Under the pieces are notes generated by a model that was not told where the DNA came from, did not search any database, and worked only from the letters and a program-made list of their open reading frames with translations. Of a stretch of DNA of 64,000 nucleotides, positions 25,154-35,681 are shown in pieces. Location of the stretch: positions 5,556,443 through 5,620,442 of the forward strand of contig NGZR01000004.1 in NCBI GenBank assembly GCA_002197995.1, written 5' to 3'. Numbering within the stretch: the stretch's first letter is position 1; each line of letters starts with the position of its first letter. Origin of the DNA: Gaeumannomyces sp. JS-464. Taxonomy: Eukaryota > Ascomycota > Sordariomycetes > Magnaporthales > Magnaporthaceae. Both the position numbers and the translations under genes were made by a program.

Positions 25154-27460
25154 AAAGGTTGAAAGACGCGTGAACATGCTGGAGTCCACTAACAAAAAAA
25201 AAAACCCCCTACGCGCTCGTTGCAGACATTGTCAGAAGACATTGCATATATAGAAGCACAGGGGCAAGGTCTCCAGGTCCAGGCGGCCAACCAGAAGCTG
25301 CTGAAGAAGGAACTGGAGTCACTGCTCGACACATGTGCCATCTCACAGGCCGACCTTGATCCGCTCAGGATGGCGCCGCTCGACAGCACGTCAGGTCTCG
25401 AGGAGATTGAGACGGCGCTCGTGACGTTGTTCAAGGCCATGATCAAGATCGACCGACCATGGGCAACTCGGGCTCGGGCCGGAAGAGCGTGGACGGGAGC
25501 GGGGAGGATGCGTCGATCGGGCTCAACAGCGACTACGGCAATATGCGCATGGTGCAGGAGAAGAAGGACATGTACACGGCCGAGAGCGCGGCCTTCATGA
25601 GGCGGCTGGTTGGCTTCACTGCCGGCCTGTTCGAGGACGCGTACAGCCAGGTGAAGCGGGCGGTGGACGGGCCCATGTCCAAGAAGGTGGACCCGCGCAA
25701 CCACGACGTCGGGCGGGACATGCTGTGGAAGTATAGCCCCCTCATCCTGTACGCGCGCGATGTCGACCTGGAGAACTGGAACCGCATCGTGCAGATATAC
25801 CAGGACAAGTGCCACCCGGTCTACAAGGGCGAGTTCCGAGACGCGCTGGACCGGTGGAAGGTCAACTCCAAGTCGGTGGGCGACGACAGCGACCTGCTCT
25901 TCACGTCGGCGGTGCAGGAGAAGCAGCAGGAGGGCATGGTGACGGCGGCGCGCAAGCTGACGGTCAAGCGCAGCCAGACGCTGGCGCGCACGTTCCGCGG
26001 CGAGAGCAAGGTCAGCCTGGCCGAGAAGCCGACCACCAGCCACGGGCAGCCATGGGAGGCCTTCCAGGCCGCCCTGGACGACCTGGTGCCCATGGTGGAG
26101 ATGGAGCAGAACTTCATTGTCGACTTTTTCCACGCCACCACGCTCGAGCAGCTCGACTTCTCCGAGGCTGTGGCCGCGGCTCGGCCGCAGGACCGCAGGG
26201 GGCTGGGGGATCTACGCCGGCACCGCCTCATGGAGCCCGACCGCGAGCTCGCCAGGCGTGTAACGCGTGCCATGGAGCTCATCTTTTCGTTCCTGGAGCA
26301 GGAGCTGCAGAAGTTTATCGACTGGGTCCTGTCCAGCAATCCCATGTAAGTTTTTGGATTTCTCGGTGCATCCATTGCCCTTACTTTCCCCAGTTTCGAG
26401 AGCTGACTGACCATCTGTCCCCCAACAACAGCCAAGGTGTTGGAGTGCTGGCGGCGCTGGAGCGCAAGATGGCCGGGATGGGCCAATCCAACCAGGATTT
26501 TCTCAACAGCATCCTCTCCAAGCTCCACGCAACGCTCGAGGGCAAGTTTAAGCGGTTCGTGGACGAGCAGATCCGGGCGATCGAGGAGACAAAGGTCAAG
26601 ATCAAGAAGCGCAAGGGCGTGATCCCCTTCATCCGCATCTTCCCCAACTTCAGCGCGGCAGTCGAGAACATGCTCGCGGATGCGGACCCGACGCAGGGGG
26701 CGCGGCGGACGGTGGACCGCGAGTACGAGCGCATCCTGCGGTCCATGTTCGAGTCGGTCAAGGTCATCGCGCGCGACAACCCGGCCGTGTCGGGGGCGAC
26801 GACGGCGGGCGGCGGCAGCAGCGCGCTGGCGGCGGACCCGGAGGACAAGGAGGCGCGCTCAACTTCCACATCCTGCTGATCGAGAACATGAACTACTTTC
26901 TGGACGAGCTGTCCAAGATGCAGCAGCAGCAGCAGCAGACGGAGCCGGTCGAGGTGCTGGAGGAGTGGAAGGAGCAGGCGGCGGCGGAGCTGGCCGAGCA
27001 CATGTCGCTGTACCTCAATGCGGTGATGCGGCGGCCGCTGGGGCGGCTGCTGGAGCACCTCGAGAACGTGGAGGCGCAGCTGGCGAGCGGCAAGACGCCC
27101 GGGGCGGTAGCGGCGCAGGTGAGCAACAGCAAGGCCATGTTCACCAAGGTGCTGGGCAACTACGACGCCAAGGAGGTGCGCAAGGGGCTCGAGGCGCTGC
27201 GCAAGCGGGTCGAGAAGCACTTTGGCGACTCGGACGACGGCGGCGGCGGGCTGGCGCCGGGAATGGGCGGTGGCGGCTACAGCCAGCAGACGGAGCACGC
27301 GCAGGGCCTGGTCAACAGGGTGCTGCGCGAGTGCGAGCGCTTCTACAACGACGTCGAGATGCGCATCTCGGCCATCACAACCAACGTGTATGGGGGCGAT
27401 GTGCTGTTTGAGTGGCCTCGTGCCGAGGTTAAGGCTGCCTTTTCCAACATTGGGAGGTGA
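22883..27460 (+). CDS. SEC3: Exocyst complex component SEC3
   Basis: Exocyst subunit that tethers secretory vesicles to the plasma membrane at growth sites through an N-terminal PIP2/Rho-binding PH-like domain. That domain is readable at 22990-23350 (RIVEYSSHP, KPRVIIVAVRKSGRVRMHKSK, IGKTWNLDDLSAIESF). A disordered Pro/Ser/Gln-rich middle follows (23400-24780), then a helical Sec3_C region from about 24790 (KYLATLGVDPSV...EFTKWLDYFGWVPG) to the end. Introns are 25102-25225 (contains a 37-T run) and 26346-26431, both in phase. Frame breaks occur near 22988 (+1 in a CCC run), 23203 (-1), in the 23380-24100 linker (several), near 25453 (-1), and near 26860 in a GCGC run. Corrected length is about 1455 residues, usual for filamentous-fungal Sec3. 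Confidence 0.92.
25116..25152. repeat. 37-base poly-T run in SEC3 intron 1
   Basis: Uninterrupted T run starting 14 bases after the GTGAGC donor at 25102. It is intronic and of unreliable length. Confidence 0.9.
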
Positions 27461-28161
27461 TTTCCCTCTCCCTTTTTTCCCTTCTCCTTCAAGGGTTGTA
27501 CGTGGCCATCTTTCTTTCCCTGCTATATATCTTTTATACTTTTTTTTATTCTACTTGAGACTTGGGGCCGTTTCCCTCGCCCCAGTGAACATATCGACGT
27601 CGCCTTCCGAGGGGTGTCCTGTGAGTTGTCCCTTGAAGCGCAGCATCCGAGACGCGGTTTGCATTAGTGACCACTCCCGTCACCAACCCCAACCGCATTT
27701 TCCTTGTTATCTCTAGTCCTGACATGTCAAAGCCGTTTGTGTCATTGCCCTGGCTGTTTTACCGGCTTCCCCCGCATGCACGGTCAGCTTATGGCTGGAC
27801 GATGCTACATGTCTCGTGGCCCAGTGCTATTCCGCTCCTCGTAGCCGAAGCTTCCCGTCCTCCCCGCGCCATTGTGTCATACTGCATGCCCGTATCTGCA
27901 CCGGTGGCACATGTCCAACCACAGAATCAAAAAGTTTGGGTCACCCAGCTTGCGCCATGGGCCGCCTCGAAGGATGTATCCAGCCGGGGTTGCTCGCGCT
28001 ATCAAACCGGGATCAGCCAGCGATACATGATATCGATACGGGGTCGCTTACGGGGCCGTTTTCCCTCCTATATTTATTTATCCCATTGTCGCCTCCCCGT
28101 CTCCGTCTGTAATCGTCGAAATAGCTAGCACATTGGACATCCTAGCTGCCACCTTTTAACC
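27461..28161. other. Intergenic: SEC3 3' UTR and promoter of the monooxygenase
   Basis: No gene seen. A T-rich 3' region (27465-27560) is followed by mixed sequence. An AT-rich TATTTATTTAT at about 28070-28081, some 85 bases before the next ATG, is a plausible TATA-type element. Confidence 0.45.
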
Positions 28162-30386
28162 ATGGGCGCGCCTATCGACCAGCAGCAGGAGGACGAGGAC
28201 GGGGTGTATCCTCCCCGCGCGAGCCTGAAGGCGCTGATGGCCGAGAACCCTCTGCCGCGTGTGACGCCGGGGATTGTCGATACGGCTTCCATGACGGCCG
28301 GGCAGTCCGCTGAGCTGGCCCGTGGAGCGCTGGACGCGCTGAACATGGCGCTGGCCGCGGACGACGCGGTGGCGGCCGAGGCGTGCTTTTATCCTTCCCA
28401 GGCCTTCTGGTGGGACAGCCTCGCGCTCACGTGGCACCTGCGCACCTTTTCTACGGCGAGAGTTGTGGCTGCCGCCCTGCTCGAGACGGGGAGGCTTAGG
28501 GAGTTGGGTAGGGGGTTTGCTGTGGCGGGCGCTGTCAAGCTCTGGCCCGAGTTTGTGAGTGTTTTTTTTTTCTTCTTTTTTTTTTCCTCTGCCTTGTGGT
28601 CTGTCTGTTGTTTGGGTTCGACCGCCTGACCGAGTTGCCGTCTAGTCCATCTCGACTGCGACTTGACCTTCCGGACCAGCTCCCCGGCGGCAACCTGCAC
28701 CGGCAAGGCCTTTCTTCTCCCTGTTAGGGATGGCGGGGGCGCTCTCGTCCGGTGGAAGATTTGGATTCTTTCCACCAGGCTCGAGGGCCTCGACGTGCAC
28801 CCGGAGAACGAGCAGCTGCTCCAGAGTCCGGGAGCAGCAGCTCTTCCTGACGGCGGGAACTTTGAAACCGACGTCCTGATCATTGGGGGCGGCAACGCGT
28901 GGGTTCTATGCAATTAGGCTGGATGCTGTTGCTGATGCTAACGGAATACAGAGCCGCCTCGCTCGCCGCCCGGCTCAAAGCGCTGGGCGTTAGGAGCATC
29001 ATGGTGGAGAAGAACGCGAGGGTGGGCGACAACTGGGCGGTCCGGTACGACAGCCTCAGCTTCCACGTGCCGACGTCATATGCGCACATGCCCTATCTGC
29101 GTAAGTGCGGGCGGCTCATGCCGTTTTCCGAGTGTGGTCCGTCTGGTCTGGCATTGACGTCTCACAACGTTTGCTGCCTGCAGCCTACGACGATAAGTTC
29201 CTCAAGCAGATGCTCCCGCGCGAGGAGCTCGCCAGGCACATGAAGCGGTACGTGGGCGAGCTCCATCTCGACGCCATCACGTCTGCCACGGTCCGGTCTA
29301 CACGGTACAGTTTGGTATCGAAGCGCTGGACGGTCCAGCTTCAAACGGCGACGGGGCCAAGGACGGCTGTTGCTAAGCATGTGGTGCAGGCGACGGGCGT
29401 CGGCTCGCAGCAGCCGTACAGGCCGCAGCTGGCCGGCGAGCGGGTGTACAAGGGCGTCAGTATCCACTCGACCGAGTACAGGAACCCACAGGCGTCGCTT
29501 AGGGCCAGGGGCGTCGCGGGCAGGTGGCGGTGGTGGGTTCAGCCAGCACGGCGTGGGACGTCGTCCGCGACGTGCACGAGGCCGGGTTTGAGGTCGTCAT
29601 GGTGGTGCGCTCGCCGACTTACATCATCCCGCTCATGCACGTCACGCACCCGTCCATCCTGGGCATTTACGACGTCGACGTGGCGGCGGCCGACGCCATG
29701 TTCATGTCGATGCCGACTTTTGTCGACGCGCAGGTCGGCGCCCTTGGCCTGACGCGCCTGGCGGCCGCCGAGCCGGATAGATACAAGGTTCTGGAGGCTG
29801 CGGGGTTCCCGGTCGTCGACGGTGCGCACCCGTCACGCCCGTCGCTGCACGCGCACCTCGTCGAGCGCGCGGGCGGGCACTATGTCGACGACTGCGGCGC
29901 GACGGAGCTGGTGGCGCGGGGTGAGGTCGGGCTCAAGGCTGGGGTCGACCGGCGGCGTTTGTCGACACGGGGCTGCGGCTGAGCGATGGCTCGACTGTGG
30001 AGGCGGACGCAGTCGTCTGGTGCACTGGGTTCCGCGACCACGATGCGCGGCGGACCGTGGTAGAGGTCCTGGGAGGGCCTGACGCGGGGAAGCAGGAGCA
30101 CACGCTGGGGCCAACGGAGGTGGCGGCCGGCATGGACGGCACCTGGGGAGTGGACGCCGAGGGCGAGATACGGGGCCTATGGAAGCGGCCGCTGGGGCTG
30201 GAGCAGCATGATGGTGGCGGCGTCAACTTCTGGGTGACGGGCGGCCACACGCAGCTCCCCGGTACCACTCGATGACGCTGGCGCTGCAGATCAAAGCCGA
30301 GCTGGAGGGGGTGTGCTGCCGCCGGCGCGTACCGCAAGACTCCGGGTGTGGGTTGCTGGCTAGGGAGGTGGACGGTTCCCTTTTAG
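28162..30386 (+). CDS. FAD/NADPH-dependent monooxygenase (FMO-like) with N-terminal extension
   Basis: Class B flavin monooxygenase-like enzyme. A roughly 200-residue N-terminal region (MGAPIDQQQEDEDG...) looks like the NTF2/SnoaL-like extension seen in fungal members. The FAD site (DVLIIGGGNAAASLAARLKAL) spans the second intron. The RVGDNWAVRYDSLSFHVPTS segment and an ATG-containing strand (VVQATGVGSQQPY) follow. The NADPH site GSASTAWD lies near 29540, and the C-terminal WCTGFRDHD and WVTGGHTQLPRYHS are present. Introns are 28555-28645 (T-rich; one base short at the junction), 28899-28951 (branch TGCTAAC) and 29101-29183. One-base losses occur near 29515, 29960 and 30255. The stop is uncertain (30361 or 30384) because the last codons are out of frame. 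The substrate is unknown. Confidence 0.85.
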
Positions 30387-30577
30387 CCGCCAACGGGTTT
30401 GACGGAACCAAAACCAGACATGTATCCAGACCTTGGACGAGCTTTCCCTTGGCTATGTCTTAGTTTCGTGGATGGCATCGGCGATGCAGACGCAGCGGCT
30501 TGCCATGGTTTGCAAACGTGCCAGCAACTCGCAATACGTAGTTCACCTCCAGTAGACAGCTCAGACGTAGCAGCAAA

Positions 30578-31479
30578 ATGGCGACAGCCAAAACAGCCGC
30601 TGGAATGCTCGTCGGGTGCGCGTTGCTCGCGGCTGGCGTCGCATACCTGGGTCCAGACTTGGCTTCTGTTGCCCTCGGTCCTTGGATGGACATATTGCGA
30701 CAGCAGACACACAGGCTGTTGAGCAACACCGCCTCACCGCCGCCCTTCACCTGCCTCCCACATGCCTACACGACTGAGCTTGTCTCGGTCGACCCGCTGC
30801 TTATCTACATCCGCAATTTCACCAACCCGGCCGAGGCAGCCTCCATCATCGCCGCCGGCACCCACGCCTAGTCTCGTCGCCTGTCGTCGTCCGCGGGACC
30901 GACACCAGTGGAGCCCCATCGTGAACATCCCACTCGGCTCCTCTGGACCCGCTGGACCCGGCCGTGGCCTGCGTGCTGGCGCGGGCGCGGTCCTTTATGG
31001 GCGGCGTGCTGCCGGCGCCAGAGGCAGACGATGAGGCTGGTGGCGGGCCGCAGATGGTGCGCTACAACACCACGGGCTCCAAGTTCGACCTGCACACAGA
31101 CTGGTTCGCCCGCCCGCGCGTGCTGGCCGCCGACGCTGCTGCCGGCCGGAGGCGCATGTACAACCGCGCCGCCACCTTTTTCGCCGTGCTCGAATGCCGC
31201 AACTGCAGCGCGAGGGGCAGCGGCGAGACGTGGTTCCCGCGGGTCGAGCCTGTTGCGGCGCCGAGGGACGACGGTGAGAACAAGGCGTGGAGGATGCACG
31301 AGGATGGAGGCGTGGCCTTTGCGCCCGTCGCGGGCAACGCCGTCTTTTGGGTCAATCTTTTCCCCGGCAACGGGTCCGGCGACGCCAGGGTGATGCACGC
31401 CGGCCTGCCCGTGGGCGAGGGGAGCGTCAAGACGGCCATGAACATCTGGCCCAGGGTCTTTTTTGGGCCCGACGCCTGA
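30578..31479 (+). CDS. Prolyl 4-hydroxylase alpha-like 2-oxoglutarate/Fe(II) dioxygenase
   Basis: P4Hc-type dioxygenase. It starts MATAKTAAGMLVGCALLAAG, with a hydrophobic N-terminal anchor (about residues 7-25) that suggests a type II membrane protein of the ER or Golgi. The catalytic domain shows the iron ligands HTD in KFDLHTDWF near 31085, the distal His in RVMHAGLPV near 31390, and the 2-oxoglutarate Lys in GSVKTAMNIWPR. FFAVLECRNCSARGSGETWFP is the usual strand before the distal motif. One base is missing at 30870-30930, where the frame changes; adding it gives exactly 301 codons. No intron. It begins 190 bases after the monooxygenase, in the same orientation. A functional link to that gene is unproven. 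Confidence 0.85.
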
Positions 31480-32307
31480 GGACTGCCCACATCCCTACCT
31501 AGGCAAAGACCAGGACAACTACCGATAGGTGGGGTTTTCGACGACTGGAAGTCTTGCACGTAGGAACATAATCCGCCCATCTGCTAGTGTTGGGCATAAA
31601 CGAGGCTTCTCCAACTCCGACCCCTGGTTCTCTCGCTCCTGGTCGGGCCAAGGGATAAACTGCGCCTGCAGCACCCGACGGCAATATCCAGCAGCTGGCA
31701 TCAGCCAAGAAGCCATCGCGGCCATGGTTTCTGCAGGCTCGCAGCTGTGTTGGCCGGTCTCCCCGCAGGCAAAACCAAGTGCCGGAGAATTTACCCCGTG
31801 TGCTACCACCGGAAGAATGCGACCTAGGGTAGCCAGGCGCGATTGGTGGGATGGCCTGCTGGGGAACGCTCCATTGGACCAATCACCCGTCTGGGCTCTC
31901 GGCTGTGTCGCCTCCGCGCTTCTTTCCTTGATGCGGCTCCGACATGCACGCCAAGAGCCCCTTTTCGGAAGTCGGCCAGGGGCCACATGCTGCCCTGGGC
32001 CGGGGGCATGCGGAGAAACCACGAGCGCTGCCCGGCACATGTCGACTGACGCACCTGCTGCTTGCCGTTACTGGCGCGTCGAGATCCGGGGAAGTTTGTG
32101 GAGGTTTGGTTTCTGTGGGGCTGAGCGTGCAGATCGGGCTGGGGTAGCCAAGGACGGACGCACATGTCCAGACATGCCGGTATGTCGATCGACATGGCCA
32201 GCCAAGTATAAAGCATCTTCGTCTGTCCTATCCCTCCCCCAGGCCTCCCTTGGTCTTTGTAGCCAGCCCTCACCACTCCCTGAGAAGCCCCTGACAGCGC
32301 GCCCACG
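31480..32307. other. Intergenic and promoter of the feruloyl esterase
   Basis: No gene supported. The last 200 bases contain GTGGGG (near 32115) and CTGGGG (near 32139), which fit the SYGGRG pattern of the carbon-catabolite repressor CreA/CRE1. That fits a plant-cell-wall enzyme promoter, but so short a motif is weak evidence. Confidence 0.4.
32207..32213 (+). promoter_or_regulatory. TATA box of the feruloyl esterase gene
   Basis: TATAAAG, 95 bases before the ATG at 32308, the usual spacing in highly regulated secreted-enzyme genes of filamentous fungi. Confidence 0.6.
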
Positions 32308-33392
32308 ATGCACTCGTACATCACCGCCACCCTGGCCCTCCTGGCCGCCGTGTCGTCCGTCGCGGCGGCCCCCTCGGCCGGCTGCGGCAAGAACCCGCCG
32401 TCGTCGGGCACCAAGACGGTGACGGTCAACGGCAGGCAGCGCCAGTACATCCTGCAGCTGCCCAACAGCTACAACAGCAACACGGCCACCGCCTCGTCTT
32501 TGGCTACCACTGGCGCGACGCGCTCCATGAACGACGTCGCCAACGGCGGTTTCTATGGGCTGCGGCCCTTGGCCGGCAACTCGGCCATCTTTGTCGCCCC
32601 CAACGGCCTCAACCGCGGCTGGGCCAACAACGGCGGCGAGGACATCAGCTTTACCGACGCCATTCTGAACAGCCTCAAGAACGACCTGTGCATTGACGAC
32701 GGCCAGATCTTTGCCACCGGCTGGAGCTACGGAGGAGCCATGAGCCACAGCGTGGCCTGCTCTCGGCCTAGTAAGTTCTCTTTTGTGTTTATCTCGTGTG
32801 TCCCAGCATGGTTGAGACGACAGACTCCTTTTGTTAACAGACAACCGGAACAGACGTCTTCAAGGCCGTGTCCGTCATCGCGGGCGCCCTCCTCTCGGGC
32901 TGCAACGGCGGCAACTCGCCGGTGGCGTATCTAGGCATACACGGCTCCGCCGACAACGTGCTGCCCATCAGCATGGGCCGGCAGCTGCGCGACAAGTGGA
33001 TGGGCACCAACGGCTGCCAGTCCAAAAACGCGCCCGACCCGTCGTCGGGCCAGCAGAACCACATCAAGACGACCTACACGTGCTCGCGCGCGCCCGTAAC
33101 CTGGATCGGCCACGGCGGCGGCCACGTGCCGGACCCGTCGGGCGCCAACGGCGTCAAGTTTGCGCCCCAGGAGACCTGGACCTTCTTCAACGCCGCCGTC
33201 GGTTCGAACCCCAGCCCCAACCCGGAGCCCAACCCGAATCCGAACCCTAATCCTAACCCGAATCCCAACCCAAACCCCTCGTGTGCCCCCAGGTGGGCGC
33301 AGTGCGGCGGCCAGGGCTGGACCGGCGCCACGTGCTGCGAGAGCGGCAGCACGTGCACCACGTCCAACCAGTGGTACTCGCAGTGCATTTAA
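32308..33392 (+). CDS. Secreted CE1-type feruloyl/acetylxylan esterase with CBM1
   Basis: Secreted plant-cell-wall esterase. Signal peptide [20 protein letters not shown]. The alpha/beta-hydrolase domain has nucleophile GWSYGGAMS, Asp in [11 protein letters not shown] and His in [12 protein letters not shown], as in CE1 feruloyl esterase B / PHB depolymerase-like enzymes. A linker of Asn-Pro repeats leads to a C-terminal fungal cellulose-binding CBM1 ([19 protein letters not shown]...NQWYSQCI) with its four Cys and aromatic face. The intron is 32771-32840. Between about 32490 and 32535 two compensating 1-nt indels throw the conserved VFGYHWRDA stretch out of frame, and one extra base lies just after the intron before [11 protein letters not shown]. 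Corrected length is about 337 residues. Feruloyl versus acetylxylan specificity cannot be decided from sequence. Confidence 0.9.
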
Positions 33393-33844
33393 CCTGACCC
33401 AGCCTTTGTGTCCCCGGTGCTTTGTGTCCAGCCTGCCTAGTATGTTCCGTTGTGATATCTTTTGCTGTGCGCGTCTTTTGTATACGGGGACAGCGAGCCT
33501 TTAACCATCAACCAGCCACGACACTCGACATCTGACTTCCACTTTTGCCCGTTTTTTTTCTTTTCGAGTACAACCAGCTAACTGTCGCTCTTCTCGCCTA
33601 GCCCGACCCAAGGCCAGAGAGTTCACGGCCTGAACGCAGCCAGCGCCGCCACGCCACACACCTCGACAACTCGACACTAGCGAAAACGCGGGAAAAGGGA
33701 CACGATGGAAGGCCCCAGTTGTACATAGTAAGCAGGAGACAGGAGTGGTTGGAAGGAGCATTAGTAAATATGGGCTTGCCAATACTGTTGCTATTACAAT
33801 CTTCACTCACGAGGAGCTTCCCGTGTCCGTCCTTGCCTTGTTAA
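33393..33844. other. Intergenic between convergent secreted-protein genes
   Basis: No coding sequence seen. It holds the 3' flanks of the esterase (+) and the cysteine-rich protein (-). Confidence 0.55.
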
Positions 33845-34899
33845 TCACCGCGGGCAATAGTCAGGCCAGCCTTGCTCGCCAGGAAACGGGTAGCCTGTCG
33901 GGCGGTCGTTGGGCGCGGTGACCCCGCAACGCCCATATCCAACCCAGATGCTAAACCACGACTCGTAGTAGTTGCCGCTGACGGGAAAGGCTGCACAGGG
34001 GGAGCACGATATGTTAGTTGCCATTCAAAGCCTCGTGTCGTCATGGAGAGCTAAACATCGCCCTTACCTGTTCTGGCGTCCCAGCACCCGCAGTTTCCCT
34101 TGCTGGTGCTGATAATGTCGATCTCGATGATTTGCGCCGCCCTCGCGCAGCTGATGTCGGTGTAGGCATCTTGCTCCTATACGGAAGTTAGCTGAGGATG
34201 GCCTTGTGGACTGGGAATGGCTTTAGGAAGCCCGTACGCTGCAGATGTACGTGGCGCTGTTGGGAGCGTTGCACGTCATGCGCCGGCATTCTCTCGCCGG
34301 CGTCCCGCAGTTCCCTCCCAGCTGGGCCAGTCTGCGGTAGCCCTCCTGTTTTTCGACGGTAGATCAGTCACTGGCTTGGTGTGCAGCACGTTGATGGGGC
34401 AGACGGCAAGAGACAACGAACCCTTATCGAGAGAAACTGGCCCGTACCCATGGCTTTGCAGGTCACCCCATTCGCGAGGATGTTCATGGTGTTGGCAGTG
34501 GCAGTAGAGTTCTCGCCAACCCACCCCAGGGCCTCGGCCGAGTCCTCGGGGGCGTAGCTGGGGTTAATGGCGATGATCTGGGCGTAGATTTCCTGCGATT
34601 GGCGCGTCAGATGACGTATATAGCAGTGCTCTTGGGCGCTCGAACTTACTTCGACGTCCCCGTGGAGCTTGATGGGCTTAGCCCCTGGGAACACCGGGCC
34701 TTTCCATATCATTCCGTCCGATGTCTTGGCAGGGCCTTGCTCGCGGCGCATCAGCTCGGATTCCGGTGGGAGAGTTGCAGCCTGAGATGGAATCCAGCGT
34801 CAGCACTGTTATGATCGCGGGTGGGAAAAAGAAGCAGCGACTTACAAGGCCCACACGAGCAAGCGTAACGACACACGCCAACAGTTGAGACGGAAGCAT
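33845..34899 (-). CDS. Small secreted cysteine-rich protein, six exons
   Basis: I assembled this gene from splice sites. Exons on the minus strand: 34899-34846, 34781-34650, 34592-34448, 34345-34238, 34176-34068 and 33990-33845. All five introns are short with GTAAGT/GTACGG/GTAAGG donors and AG acceptors. The protein (about 230 residues) starts MLPSQLLACVVTLARVGL, a signal peptide filling exon 1 exactly. The mature part has ten Cys (in VTCKAM, GNCGTP, REC, MTCNAP, YICS, DISCARA, NCGCWD, YGRCGV and DYCPR), suggesting five disulfides. It ends SGNYYESWFSIWVGYG...WPDYCPR. The exon 3/4 junction is off by one base, probably another indel. I do not recognise the family. A secreted effector-like or cell-wall role is inference from size, signal and Cys content. 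Confidence 0.7.
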
Positions 34900-35681
34900 G
34901 ATGGCGGAGTTGACCTTGGACTAAGTTTTGGTTGATCAACCGGGAAGAAGCGAGCGAGGGATGGGGTCAGCAGCCGGGAAGCGAGTCTGGGTTGCTGGGT
35001 CCGCATCGATGGGATAGTGGGCAACGATGGACACGTCCAGCCCTATTTATGATCTTGACGCTGCGATTATCAGGACCCAGACCGCAAAACCAGGGCCGTT
35101 GGCGCAGGGGTCACAGCTGCGGGAATAGCCAATAAGTCCTCCTCTGCTGCACGCCATGACGCGCGGTAGGGTAGCGGCCTCGGTGGGTATGCAGCTGCGA
35201 GCGCTCGTGAGGCGAGCCTGTGGAGCAATACCAAGGCTCGGATGTCCATGGATGGTTCGTGACGGGCGCTAGAAGGCGACCTGCTCGACGCATGATTCTG
35301 CAGGCACAATAGCCGCTTTCAACAGGACTGCAGACGTTGGCCGTAGATAATCTGGGAAGCGAGCTGTTGGTCATGCTCGCAAATGTCGCCGTCCCGAGGC
35401 CACACCGAACTCTCAGAGCGGGCCGGCCGCCAAACCCCTGGACGCGGTGCCGCACAGGCGCATGATGGGTTTGGCGGGCTAATCACAGCCCTGGACGGCG
35501 CCCACCTGGGCCGGCCACTCTACCCCGCGGAACATCCAGCCAGGGCTGATACTAGGCCCGTCTCCATCCCGACAACTGCGCGAGCTGCATGGCGCGTCTC
35601 TGGGCATCACCCACTCACTCGCTGGAGACGGCACTTGGCTGGGACCAACAAACCGCTCGACGGTTGCAAACGTTCACAAAC
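34900..35681. other. Divergent promoter region
   Basis: Shared upstream region of the cysteine-rich secreted gene (-) and the DUF829 gene (+). No coding sequence supported. An in-frame ATG at 35589 could extend the DUF829 protein by 31 residues. Confidence 0.5.
35043..35050 (-). promoter_or_regulatory. TATA-like element (ATAAATAG) of the cysteine-rich secreted gene
   Basis: On the minus strand this reads ATAAATAG, about 145 bases before the ATG at 34899, a usual TATA distance. Confidence 0.45.

Noticed and set aside
33230..33290. Interstitial telomere-like repeat (CCCTAA-like units) in the esterase
   Set aside because: The units vary by codon third positions and encode regular Asn-Pro repeats in frame, so they are coding sequence.
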